A stretch of 64,000 nucleotides of DNA, from NCBI GenBank assembly GCA_021299715.1, contig JAJTEL010000002.1:186001-250000 (forward strand), read 5' to 3'. How positions within the stretch are numbered: the first letter of the stretch is position 1; each line of letters starts with the position of its first letter. The position numbers and the translations under genes are program-made. This DNA comes from Ilumatobacteraceae bacterium (GTDB taxonomy: Bacteria > Actinomycetota > Acidimicrobiia > Acidimicrobiales > Ilumatobacteraceae). The notes beneath the pieces were generated by a model, which saw only the letters and a list, made by a program, of their open reading frames with translations, searched no databases and was not told where the DNA came from. Of this stretch, positions 27,700-36,174 are shown piece by piece.

Positions 27700-28968
27700 T
27701 TATCGCTTAGCAATAGGGATGTAGTTGCGCTCGTCGGCGCCGATGTACCACTGACGTGGACGGCTGATCTTTTGTTCGCTGTCGCCCAGAAGTTCTTGCA
27801 TGTGTGCAAGCCAACCGACGGTGCGGGGAATTGCGAACAACACCGTGAACATGTCAACAGGGAATCCGAGGGCCTGATAGATGAGGCCGGAGTAGAAGTC
27901 CACGTTTGGATACAGCTTGCGCTTGATGAAGTACTCATCGTTCAATGCGGCTTTTTCAAGTTCAAGTGCAACGTCGAGAAGTGGGTTCATGCCGGTGACA
28001 GCAAAAACGTCATACGCCGTCTTCTTAATGATGGTGGCGCGTGGATCGAAGTTTTTGTAGACGCGGTGACCGAATCCCATGAGGCGACCTTCGCCAGCCT
28101 TCACACTTTCAATGAATGCGGGGACGTTCTTTACATCTCCAATTTCAGTCAGCATTCGGACAACCGCTTCGTTGGCACCACCGTGCAGTGGGCCATATAG
28201 TGCTGCGGCTGCGGCTGCGGTTGCTGTGTACGGGTCTGAATTGGCGGAACTGACGACACGCATTGCTGTGGTGCCGCAATTTTGCTCGTGGTCGGCATGA
28301 AGAATGAACAAGATGTCCATGGCGCGTGCGAGCGTTGGGTGCACCTTGTAGTCGTCACCGATGCGGAACATCATGTTCAAGAAGTTTTCGCCGTACGAGA
28401 GCGAGTTGTTCGGCATGACGAATGGCAAACCTTGGCTAAAGCGGTAACACATCGCTGCAATGGTGGGAACCTTTGCAACCAGGCGAAGAACTTGCTTGTC
28501 GAAAGTGTCTTTGTCGAAGATGTCTTTTGCCTCTTCGTAGAAAGTTCCAAGAGCCGCTGTTGCGGAGATGAACATTCCCATTGGGTGAGCGTCGTAGTGG
28601 AATCCGTCAACGAAGCGCTTACGCATGTTCTCGTGAATCATGGTGTGGCGTGTGACGTTGTATTCCCACTGGGCCTTCTGGTCTGATGTAGGCAATTCGC
28701 CGTTCAGAAGAAGGTACGCAACTTCCAAGAACGATGAACTCTCGGCGAGCTGTTCAATGGGGTAGCCGCGGTAGCGCAAGACGCCGTTATCACCATCGAG
28801 ATAGGTGATGGCAGACGCACATGATGCGGTGGACAAGTACGCAGGGTCGTACATAAAGAGACTGGGGTCCAGCTCTCGAAGAGCAGCGGAAGAAAAAACT
28901 CCGCCCTCGATAGGCACCGTGACCTTCTTTCCTGTTCGGTCGTCGATGATTGTGATGGTGTCAGCCAT
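27700..28968 (-). CDS. gltA: Citrate synthase
   Basis: Condenses acetyl-CoA and oxaloacetate to citrate. The 422-residue protein is the bacterial citrate synthase class, with a small N-terminal domain (ITIIDDRTGKKVTVPIEGGVFSS), ITYLDGDNGVLRYRGYPIEQLA, LHADHEQNCGTTAMR, the active-site GPLHGGANEAVVRML and GFGHRVYKNFDPRA. ATG 28968 follows AGGAGA at the right spacing; the frame is open upstream, but that part is Arg/Ser-rich and not conserved. The TACAAGT operator found at icd and acn is not visible upstream of this gene, so it may be regulated separately. Confidence 0.96.
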   Translation of the reverse strand: MADTITIIDDRTGKKVTVPIEGGVFSSAALRELDPSLFMYDPAYLSTASCASAITYLDGDNGVLRYRGYPIEQLAESSSFLEVAYLLLNGELPTSDQKAQWEYNVTRHTMIHENMRKRFVDGFHYDAHPMGMFISATAALGTFYEEAKDIFDKDTFDKQVLRLVAKVPTIAAMCYRFSQGLPFVMPNNSLSYGENFLNMMFRIGDDYKVHPTLARAMDILFILHADHEQNCGTTAMRVVSSANSDPYTATAAAAAALYGPLHGGANEAVVRMLTEIGDVKNVPAFIESVKAGEGRLMGFGHRVYKNFDPRATIIKKTAYDVFAVTGMNPLLDVALELEKAALNDEYFIKRKLYPNVDFYSGLIYQALGFPVDMFTVLFAIPRTVGWLAHMQELLGDSEQKISRPRQWYIGADERNYIPIAKR

Positions 28969-29078
28969 GTGGGATCTCCTTGACTGCTGACGGGATACGT
29001 CGCGAGGGCTTTTTTCCCCCACAGTCAGGTTAGACGAACACGGTAGACGGCTCCCACTTTGGTGGGTTGTGAACCCCG

Positions 29079-30452
29079 CTACAAAGGAGTGTTGTCGTGT
29101 TTACGGGACACCAACTTTTCGCGCTTATCACGCAACATGTGAAGCGCTGCACAAATCTCTCGGCGAGTATCTGACGGGTCAATAACGGCGTCTACGTACC
29201 CACGCTCGGCGGCAATGTAGGGGTTCAGCAAACGCTGGGTGTAGTCGGCTTCGAATGCCGCTCGCTCTTCAGGCGTGGCACGACGTTGAAGAATTGCAGC
29301 GGCTTGACCTGCGCCCATGACCGCAAGTTCAGCCCACGGCCAGGCAAGACAGAGGTCGTTCCCCATCTCTTTGGAGTCCATCACGATGTAGGCACCGCCG
29401 TATGACTTGCGCAAGATGATGCAGATGCGGGGAACCGTGGCGCGCGCATAGGCAAAGACAAGTTGTGCACCGTGGCGAATCATTCCGCGCCATTCAAGAT
29501 CTTTGCCGGGGTAGAAGCCCGGCGTGTCAACAAGCGTGATGACAGGAATGTTGAACGCATCGCAGAAAGCCACAAATCGCGCCGCTTTCTGTGATGCAGG
29601 AATGTCGAGTGTGCCAGCCAAGTTGATGGGTTGATTCGCAACAATGCCAATGGGGTATCCGGCCATGTGCGCGAACGCAGTGATGACATTGCCCGCCCAC
29701 CTCGCACGCACTTCCATATATGCGCCATCATCAACAATTGATTCAATAACTTTGCGAACGTCGTAACTTCCGGTTGACGATTCTGGAATAAGTGCACCGG
29801 CTTCTGGTGTGAGCCTGTCGTCAGCGTCGTCGGTGTCAAGAAGCGGTGGTAATTCGTTTACATTGTTCGGCAGATATTCAAGAAGTTCTTCAACCCATGC
29901 AGTTGCCGCAGAGAGATCGGCCACAACAACAGATGCAGCACCACTGTTGCGTGCGTGTGTTGTTGCACCACCAAGTTCGTCGGTGCTTACGGTGATTCCT
30001 GTGAATTCAGCAACCATGGTGGGACCACTAACAAATGCGTAAGAATCTTCGGTCATTACAACAAAGTCGGAAAGCCCAATGAGTAGCGCAGGTCCAGAGA
30101 CAGCAGGGCCAGTCACAATGCTGATGCTGGGAATATGCCCAGAACAATGTGCCAATGCTTTTGCAGCAGTGCCCCAGCCGTGAAGTGCAGGGATTCCTTC
30201 AAGGATGTCTGCTCCGGACGATTCAATTTGCAACACCAGCGGAAGCCCTTTTGTTCGTGCTGTGTCTGCTGCGGTTGCAATGACATGCGACGCAGCAGCA
30301 GAGAGTGCGCCTTTGTGGTGTCCACCATCGACTTCTAGCCAGACAACGAGTCGCCCGGTAGACAATCGCACTACTGCAGCTGTTGCCGCGCCAGGAACAT
30401 TGTGTTGAAGCTCCAGCACCACATCGCGGGGTAGGGAAGGGGCGTCGCTCAC
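29079..30452 (-). CDS. Acyl-CoA carboxylase carboxyltransferase subunit-like protein
   Basis: The 457-residue protein has the two crotonase-fold halves of a biotin-dependent carboxyltransferase (acetyl/propionyl-CoA carboxylase beta type). The C-terminal half is clear: PINLAGTLDIPASQKAARFV, ITLVDTPGFYPGKDLEWRGMIRHGAQLV, RKSYGGAYIVMDSKEMGNDL. The N-terminal half is shorter and more divergent than in the usual 510-540-residue AccD proteins (GPAVSGPALLIGLSDFVVM remains). No biotin carboxylase or biotin carrier gene is adjacent, so the acyl substrate and partner cannot be told. It lies 9 bases downstream of a LysR regulator in the same direction, so they probably form one unit. Confidence 0.82.
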   Translation of the reverse strand: MSDAPSLPRDVVLELQHNVPGAATAAVVRLSTGRLVVWLEVDGGHHKGALSAAASHVIATAADTARTKGLPLVLQIESSGADILEGIPALHGWGTAAKALAHCSGHIPSISIVTGPAVSGPALLIGLSDFVVMTEDSYAFVSGPTMVAEFTGITVSTDELGGATTHARNSGAASVVVADLSAATAWVEELLEYLPNNVNELPPLLDTDDADDRLTPEAGALIPESSTGSYDVRKVIESIVDDGAYMEVRARWAGNVITAFAHMAGYPIGIVANQPINLAGTLDIPASQKAARFVAFCDAFNIPVITLVDTPGFYPGKDLEWRGMIRHGAQLVFAYARATVPRICIILRKSYGGAYIVMDSKEMGNDLCLAWPWAELAVMGAGQAAAILQRRATPEERAAFEADYTQRLLNPYIAAERGYVDAVIDPSDTRREICAALHMLRDKREKLVSRKHDNTPL

Positions 30453-30461
30453 TTCAACAGA

Positions 30462-31415
30462 TTAGACGGAGGGGTGGTGGCGCAGTCCTTTTGACTGATG
30501 TGGCGCGATTTGTACCGATATTCCTGGCTGACGAGGGGCATGGCGGCCCACAACATCAATCGCTCGGTCTCGTACCGCCAATGTGGCTCGGTTTGGTCGA
30601 GGTCGTTCGCGCTGAACCCATCCGACAACTCGCCGTGGCAAGTCGGGAACACTGATGCGCACAAAATTGCCCTTCAGCCAACCAGGTGCGGCGCTGGCGG
30701 GAACAATGGCGGGGCCGAATCCTTCAAACACCAACGACGCCATCAGACGCACACCATCAATTTCCGCTTGCGAGCGCAAGGCCACTCCACGTGTCGCAGC
30801 CGCTCTATCGATAATGCGTCGTTGTGCCGTGCCTCGCGGTGCCAGCAGAAGTGGATACTCGGAAAGTTCTTCAAGCGAGATGGACTTTCGTTCAGCAAGT
30901 ACATGTTTTGTTGGTGCAAGGAGCAATAGTTCTTCGGCAAACAACTCAGTGACATCTAGCGACGGATCTTGAATAGGAAAGTGAACAATTGCCGCATCTA
31001 TTTCGCCGCTTGCAAGACGAAGCAACAACGCGCTGGTGGCACCTTCAATGATTGTTGTGCGCACGCCAGGGTGATGGCGGGTGAGCGAGTTCAGTAGGGG
31101 TGGCATCAGCCACCGCGCGGTGGTACCCAATGTTCCAATTCGACAATCACCGATGGCTTTTTCGCCCAACGAGTGAATGTCGGCGTCTATGTCTTCCATC
31201 TCGTGCAGAATGCGTCGAGCTCTGGTGAGAACCATCTCGCCCTCATCTGTGAGGGTGCCACTTGCCCGGTCAACAAGCACGGTGCCCAACTCTTTTTCGA
31301 GGCGGGCGATGTGGGCCGAGATATTGGACTGCACAGTGTCGAGAGACTTGGCCGCCCCGGAGAACGTGCCGTGCTCAGAGATGGCCACCAGGCTCTGTAA
31401 TTGCTTGATTTCCAT
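30462..31415 (-). CDS. LysR-family transcriptional regulator
   Basis: A 317-residue protein with an N-terminal winged helix-turn-helix (MEIKQLQSLVAISEHGTFSGAAKSLDTVQSNISAHIARLEKELG) and a periplasmic-binding-protein-like effector domain (IGTLGTTARWLMPPLLNSL, GEIDAAIVHFP, EELLLLAPTKHVL). ATG 31415 has GGAGA upstream and is the canonical LysR start. Upstream at 31450-31464 lies a perfect 6-bp palindrome, CGATAG-CAA-CTATCG, a good candidate operator. It probably controls itself and the carboxyltransferase just downstream; the effector is unknown. Confidence 0.9.
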   Translation of the reverse strand: MEIKQLQSLVAISEHGTFSGAAKSLDTVQSNISAHIARLEKELGTVLVDRASGTLTDEGEMVLTRARRILHEMEDIDADIHSLGEKAIGDCRIGTLGTTARWLMPPLLNSLTRHHPGVRTTIIEGATSALLLRLASGEIDAAIVHFPIQDPSLDVTELFAEELLLLAPTKHVLAERKSISLEELSEYPLLLAPRGTAQRRIIDRAAATRGVALRSQAEIDGVRLMASLVFEGFGPAIVPASAAPGWLKGNFVRISVPDLPRRVVGWVQRERPRPNRATLAVRDRAIDVVGRHAPRQPGISVQIAPHQSKGLRHHPSV

Positions 31416-31449
31416 GGATTTCTCCGTCCGTGACACCTATCATAAAAAA

Positions 31450-31464
31450 CGATAGCAACTATCG
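31450..31464. promoter_or_regulatory. Candidate LysR operator (CGATAG-N3-CTATCG)
   Basis: A perfect 6-bp inverted repeat with a 3-base spacer, 34 bases before the LysR start. A further CTATC at 31437-31441 pairs with GATAG at 31451-31455 across nine bases, so three half-sites lie in 28 bases, as often seen at LysR autoregulatory sites. Confidence 0.5.
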
Positions 31465-31521
31465 CCCCGTTCGGCTTGAGTGTTCACTCATTCACGTGCA
31501 TACTTTCACTTACATAAATCG

Positions 31522-31626
31522 CGCCGGCAATGCCCCCCATTGGCCGGCCGAAAGAACCCAACAGATGGTCCCCCCACCATCGGGTTTCGGTTGAGAGGCC
31601 CCGCACCCCCTGCGGGGTCTTTCCCT
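31522..31626 (+). ncRNA. 6C-type small RNA (C-rich hairpin loops, intrinsic terminator)
   Basis: Three hairpins follow each other. Hairpin 1 pairs GCCGGCAATG (31523-31532) with CATTGGCCGGC (31538-31548, one bulged G) around a run of six C (31533-31538). Hairpin 2 pairs ATGGT (31565-31569) with ACCAT (31576-31580) around CCCCCC (31570-31575), inside an outer stem of GAAA (31550-31553) and CCC (31557-31559) with GGG-TTTC (31582-31588). Hairpin 3 pairs CCCCGCA (31599-31605) with TGCGGGG (31611-31617), loop CCCCC, then a T-rich tail, and is a terminator. Two hexa-C loops plus a terminator is the hallmark of the actinobacterial 6C RNA (B11 in mycobacteria), which represses mRNAs through G-rich ribosome sites. 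As in mycobacteria, a HAD-family gene is next to it. Confidence 0.8.
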
Positions 31627-31669
31627 TTTCTGGCAGAACTTGCCTATTTCGCTTGCTCTCAGATGGGCG

Positions 31670-31675
31670 TAGTGT
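31670..31675 (+). promoter_or_regulatory. Leaderless -10 element of the HAD/acyltransferase gene
   Basis: TAGTGT ends 6 bases before GTG 31682, with no ribosome site between. It matches the TANNNT-N6-start pattern at other genes here and lies downstream of the 6C RNA terminator, so the gene can be transcribed independently. Confidence 0.5.
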
Positions 31676-31681
31676 GCGCGC

Positions 31682-33106
31682 GTGAACCACGCTGCGTTTT
31701 TCGACCTTGACCGCACCTTGCTGTCCGGTGCATCTGCACACGTTGTTAGTCGGGTGTTACGTGAAACAGGTGTTGTCACGCGCAACATTCCTGGCGAGTC
31801 ATTGCTGTATCAAGTGTTTGAAACCTTCGGAGAGAATCTCCCATCAATGGTGTTGGGTCGACAGGCCGTTGTTGCAATGCGTGGGCATTTGCAGTCACAT
31901 GTGCGCAACGCTGCAGAGTTGGCTGCTCCAGATTTAGTGAACATGGTGCAGCCGTATGCGCGCAAGGTCATGGATGAACATCGTGCGCAAGGTCGACGTG
32001 TTGTTTTGGCAACAACAACACCGCGGGATCTCATCGAACCTTTTGCCAACCTGATGGGCTTTGATGCTGTCATTGCCACGACGTATGGCGTTGATGACAA
32101 TGGTGCCTACACGGGTGAACTGGTTGGGCCATATGTGTGGTCGCGTGGAAAGAAAGATGCTGTAAAGGCGTGGAGCCGAGAAAATGGCATCGATCTTGAT
32201 GGCTCGTATGCCTATAGCGACAGCGTGTTTGATGAACCACTTCTTGCTGCTGTCGGAAACCCGTATTGCGTTAATCCCGATTGGCGTTTGCGTTTAATGG
32301 CAGCAGCTCGTCGTTGGCCTGTCATGCATTTAGATGTTCCTGCTGGTGTTGCAAAGATTCCTGTTGTTGGTTTAGAAGCACAACAAGCATTAATGAAATT
32401 TGCCCGCCCCGAAGTGTTTCCGTATGCGCGTTTCACAATCACGGGCACGGAGAATATTCCGCGTAACAGCGCCGCAATTTTGTGCGGCAATCACCGCAGT
32501 TACTTCGACATCGCAGCGGTATCTCTTGCGGTTGCAAAGACTGGGCGTGCCGTTCGCTTTCTTGGGAAGAAAGAAGTGTTCGACGCACCTGCCATTGGAC
32601 CAATGGCTACTGCGCTCGGTGGCATTCGTGTAGAGCGCGGAACAGGAAGCGACGAACCGTTGCGTGCAGCAACAGAATCTTTGGAAGCAGGCGACTTGGT
32701 GGCCATCATGCCGCAGGGAACAATTCCACGTGGTCGTGCTTTCTTCGAGCCCGTTTTAAAGGGCCGGTGGGGTGCTGCGCGACTCGCTGCGCAAACGCAA
32801 GCACCAGTGATTCCCATTGGTATTTGGGGCACCGAGAAGGTGTGGCCACGTAACGCAAAATTGCCGAACATCACCAATGTGACATCGCCGCCCGAAATCA
32901 TTATCACCGTCGGCGCACCTGTGACATTGAGATACACCGACCCCGATGCTGACACACGCGCAATCATGGATGCCATTAGTGCGTTACTGCCACCTGAAGC
33001 ACGCGAGTATCGCGAGCCCACCGAAGACGAACTTCGTCGGAGTTATCCGTCGAACTACACAGGTGACCCGAACTCCGAAGACGAACGGCGCCCAGGCACC
33101 GATTAG
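31682..33106 (+). CDS. HAD-IB phosphatase fused to 1-acylglycerol-3-phosphate acyltransferase
   Basis: The 474-residue protein joins two domains. Residues 1-about 215 are a HAD subfamily IB hydrolase (FFDLDRTLLSG at 6-16, catalytic Asp pair; LATTTPRDLIEPFA; DGSYAYSDSVFDEPLL). From about 235 to 440 is a PlsC-like acyltransferase with NHRSYFD (HX4D, from residue 270), FLGKKEVFDAPAIGPMA, GGIRVERG and MPQGT in place of the usual FPEGT. Such fusions are known in actinobacteria and are presumed to act in phospholipid synthesis, removing phosphate and acylating at the membrane. The start is GTG 31682. It converges with acn with no spacer. The phosphatase substrate is unknown. Confidence 0.87.
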   Translation: MNHAAFFDLDRTLLSGASAHVVSRVLRETGVVTRNIPGESLLYQVFETFGENLPSMVLGRQAVVAMRGHLQSHVRNAAELAAPDLVNMVQPYARKVMDEHRAQGRRVVLATTTPRDLIEPFANLMGFDAVIATTYGVDDNGAYTGELVGPYVWSRGKKDAVKAWSRENGIDLDGSYAYSDSVFDEPLLAAVGNPYCVNPDWRLRLMAAARRWPVMHLDVPAGVAKIPVVGLEAQQALMKFARPEVFPYARFTITGTENIPRNSAAILCGNHRSYFDIAAVSLAVAKTGRAVRFLGKKEVFDAPAIGPMATALGGIRVERGTGSDEPLRAATESLEAGDLVAIMPQGTIPRGRAFFEPVLKGRWGAARLAAQTQAPVIPIGIWGTEKVWPRNAKLPNITNVTSPPEIIITVGAPVTLRYTDPDADTRAIMDAISALLPPEAREYREPTEDELRRSYPSNYTGDPNSEDERRPGTD

Positions 33107-35374
33107 TTATTTGGCGTTTGCCACCTTTTGGCGAACGATGTTCAATGCGCTTCCAGCCTTGAACCATTCCACTTGCTCTGGACTAAACGTGTGCTTTGCC
33201 TCGAAGTCAATGGTGCTTCCATCGGCTTTTGTGATGCGGCACTTCATTGGCTGGTCGGGTACTGGTGGAAGATTCAGCACGCTGATCTTGTCGGTTTCCT
33301 CGATGAGGTCGTAGGTGCTTGGATCGGCAAATGTCAAAGGAACAAGCCCCTGCTTCTTCAAGTTTGTTTCGTGAATACGCGCAAACGAACGAGCGAAAAT
33401 AACAACGCCACCACGGAATCGTGGCTCCATTGCGGCGTGCTCACGTGATGAACCTTCGCCGTAGTTCTGGTCACCAATTGCACACCAGCGAATGCCTGCT
33501 TCGCTGTACCGCTTTGCAATGTCTGGATAACTGCGACGACCACCATCAGTGATGTCGAGACCTTCGCCGACGGCGCCACCAAATGCGTTGACAGCACCGA
33601 TGAACAAGTTGCCAGAGATGTTCTCGAGGTGGCCGCGATAGGTGAGCCACTTGCCTGCAGCAGAAATGTGGTCGGTGGTGCACTTGCCTTGAGCTTTCAT
33701 GAGGATAGGAAGTTCCAAGTAGTCGTTTCCGTCCCATGCGTTGAACGGCTGCAACAGTTGCAAACGATCTGACGTTGGGCTGACTTCAACAACCACGCCA
33801 CTTCCGTCTGCAGGTGGCGCAGTGAATGTGTCTACGCCCGGGTCGTATCCGTTGTCGGGAAGAATGTCGCCCTGTGGTGCATCGAGTTTCACTTGCGAAC
33901 CGTCGGGAGCGGTAATGGTGTCGACCATTGGGTCGAAATCGAGACGGCCAGATAATGCAATAGCCATCACGGTGTCGGGGCTAGTGACAAACGACAGTGT
34001 GTTTGCTGAACCGTCGGCACGCTTTGGGAAGTTGCGGTTGAACGAGTTCACAATGCTGTTGGGCTTTGCTGTTTTGTCTGCAGCACGTTCCCACTGACCA
34101 ATGCAGGGTCCGCATGCATTGGCAAGAACAGTTGCGCCGATTGCTTCAAGGTCTGCAAGAAGGCCATCGCGTTCGATGGTGGCACGAATTTGCTCACTTC
34201 CTGGTGAGATGAGAAGTTCAGTCTTAGCCTTCAGTCCCTTTGCTGCTGCCTGACGAGCAATTGACGCTGCACGTGTGATGTCTTCGTACGAGGAGTTGGT
34301 GCACGAACCAATGAGAGCAGCGGACACTTCAAGTGGCCAGTCGTTCTCACGAGCCGCAGCACCCACGCCGTTTGCACCAATTTTGTGTGCGCGGTCCGGC
34401 GAGTGTGGTCCATTGATGAGGGGAGTGAGTTTCGACAAATCAATTTCAATGACTTGGTCGTACTGTGCTCCGTCGTCGGGGCGAAGTTCTGCCGCAACTT
34501 TGTCGGCTGCTGCAGCAATTGCTTGGCGGCCTGTTGCGCTGAGGTATTCGCTCATGTTCTTGTCGTAACCAAACACCGAACACGTTGCGCCAATTTCGGC
34601 ACCCATGTTGCAAATGGTTGCTTTGCCTGTTGCAGAAATTGTGTCGGCACCTGGTCCGAAGTATTCGGCAATTGCACCGGTGCCACCTTCAACGGTGAGT
34701 TGACGTGCAACTTCAAGAATGACGTCTTTTGGACTTGCCCAACCACTGAGTGTTCCGGTGAGTTTGATGCCGATGACTTTTGGCCACCGAACGTTGAACG
34801 GGAATCCGGTCATGACGTCTACTGCGTCCGCACCACCAACACCAATGGCCACCATTCCGAGTCCACCTGCGTTTGGTGTGTGGCTGTCGGTACCAATCAT
34901 CATTCCGCCAGGGAATGCATAGTTTTCAAGAACTACTTGGTGAATGATTCCGCTACCCGGTCCCCAGAAACCAACGCCGTATTTGGCACTTACTGAACGC
35001 AAGAAGTCATACACCTCACGGTTGGTGTCGTTCGCGTCGCGCAAGTCCAACTTGGCGCCTACCTTCGCAAGGATGAGGTGGTCACAGTGAACAGTGGAGG
35101 GAACTGCCGTTGTGGGCAGACCTGCCGTCATGAATTGCAGCAACGCCATCTGGGCCGTTGCGTCTTGCATGGCCACACGGTCGGGGTTGAAGTCTGCATA
35201 ACTGCGACCGCGTTCCATTTCCTGGGTCTTTGGATCGACCAAGTGATTGATGAGAATCTTCTCGGCCAGTGTGAGGGGGCGACCAAGGCGCTCGCGACCA
35301 AGGTGTGCATTCGCTACGAGGCGTGAATACACGCCTTCAACAAGTTCGATGGGGGTTCCGGCAGTCACGGCCAT
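33107..35374 (-). CDS. acn: Aconitate hydratase, mitochondrial-like type
   Basis: Interconverts citrate and isocitrate in the TCA cycle through a [4Fe-4S] cluster. The 755-residue protein carries the cluster cysteines ([12 protein letters not shown] and [11 protein letters not shown]), [25 protein letters not shown], and the C-terminal swivel domain with [18 protein letters not shown]. Length and sequence fit the mitochondrial/eukaryote-like aconitases rather than the roughly 900-residue AcnA common in actinobacteria. ATG 35374 follows GGAAAGG; upstream in-frame codons reach the GntR operator and are unlikely. It is divergent from gntR with the operator between them. Confidence 0.95.
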   Translation of the reverse strand: MAVTAGTPIELVEGVYSRLVANAHLGRERLGRPLTLAEKILINHLVDPKTQEMERGRSYADFNPDRVAMQDATAQMALLQFMTAGLPTTAVPSTVHCDHLILAKVGAKLDLRDANDTNREVYDFLRSVSAKYGVGFWGPGSGIIHQVVLENYAFPGGMMIGTDSHTPNAGGLGMVAIGVGGADAVDVMTGFPFNVRWPKVIGIKLTGTLSGWASPKDVILEVARQLTVEGGTGAIAEYFGPGADTISATGKATICNMGAEIGATCSVFGYDKNMSEYLSATGRQAIAAAADKVAAELRPDDGAQYDQVIEIDLSKLTPLINGPHSPDRAHKIGANGVGAAARENDWPLEVSAALIGSCTNSSYEDITRAASIARQAAAKGLKAKTELLISPGSEQIRATIERDGLLADLEAIGATVLANACGPCIGQWERAADKTAKPNSIVNSFNRNFPKRADGSANTLSFVTSPDTVMAIALSGRLDFDPMVDTITAPDGSQVKLDAPQGDILPDNGYDPGVDTFTAPPADGSGVVVEVSPTSDRLQLLQPFNAWDGNDYLELPILMKAQGKCTTDHISAAGKWLTYRGHLENISGNLFIGAVNAFGGAVGEGLDITDGGRRSYPDIAKRYSEAGIRWCAIGDQNYGEGSSREHAAMEPRFRGGVVIFARSFARIHETNLKKQGLVPLTFADPSTYDLIEETDKISVLNLPPVPDQPMKCRITKADGSTIDFEAKHTFSPEQVEWFKAGSALNIVRQKVANAK

Positions 35375-35426
35375 GGGGGCAACCTTTCCTTCAGCAAGCA
35401 ATGGACTTGCTTTTTCTCTCTGTGTA

Positions 35427-35444
35427 TACAACTCTAATACAAGT
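35427..35444 (+). promoter_or_regulatory. Candidate GntR operator between acn and gntR
   Basis: TACAACT (35427-35433) and TACAAGT (35438-35444) form a direct repeat with the same 11-bp period as the pair upstream of icd, and the flanking TGTGTA is also shared. The second half-site overlaps the gntR start codon, which suggests autorepression. Confidence 0.55.
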
Positions 35445-36174
35445 GCGCACCATCCGCTATCACCAAATCGCTGAAGAACTTCGCGGTCGCATCTTGTCGG
35501 GGGCCTATGCCTCAGGGCGCATCATGCCGAGTGAGTCAGAGCTTTCCAGTGAGTTTGATGTCAGTCGCGTCACCATTCGTAAGGCCTTAGAGATGCTGCG
35601 AGACGACGGACTCGTGGACTCGCGACAAGGTTTTGGCTGGTTTGTTGCGGGGGAGACTGTGCGTCAGCCACTGGCTCGACTATCCACCATTGAAGAACAA
35701 ATGCGCGACTCCGGTGCAGCTCCCGAACGACGTGTACTGGAATTTGCATTTGAAAAGGCGCCAAAAGATGTGGCATCTGCGCTTGGAACACCGAATGTTC
35801 TGCGAGTGCGGCGCGTGAATCTTGCAGACGGTGAACCATTCGCCATTGTGACGGTGTGGTGTCCGTCTGACTTGGGGCAACACTTATCGCGCGCCGATGT
35901 TGAACGTTCGCCGTTCTATGAATTGTTAGATGTGCCGTTGGCCGGTGCTACGCAAACAATTGGCGCAGACGCAGCCACCTCGGAAGAGTCGCAATTGCTC
36001 AATGTTCCCGTTGGCTCACCTGTGTTGAGGTGTTTGCGAACCACAACGAGCGTCGATGGAAAAACAGTGTTGTTTTCTCGACACGTGTTTCCCGCGCATC
36101 GCACAGAGTTTGTTGTGGACTTGCCGTTCGTCGATCAGTCCATCGCTCCAAGCGGTTTGCGATTAGTGGACTAA
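35443..36174 (+). CDS. GntR-family regulator (HutC subfamily), likely TCA-cycle regulator
   Basis: The 243-residue protein has an N-terminal winged helix ([60 protein letters not shown]) and a C-terminal UTRA ligand domain ([55 protein letters not shown]), so it belongs to the HutC/FarR group. Start GTG 35443 is chosen because the DNA-binding domain begins right after it. It is divergent from acn, and a direct repeat in the gap also occurs upstream of icd, pointing to control of these TCA steps. The ligand is unknown. Confidence 0.88.
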   Translation: MRTIRYHQIAEELRGRILSGAYASGRIMPSESELSSEFDVSRVTIRKALEMLRDDGLVDSRQGFGWFVAGETVRQPLARLSTIEEQMRDSGAAPERRVLEFAFEKAPKDVASALGTPNVLRVRRVNLADGEPFAIVTVWCPSDLGQHLSRADVERSPFYELLDVPLAGATQTIGADAATSEESQLLNVPVGSPVLRCLRTTTSVDGKTVLFSRHVFPAHRTEFVVDLPFVDQSIAPSGLRLVD

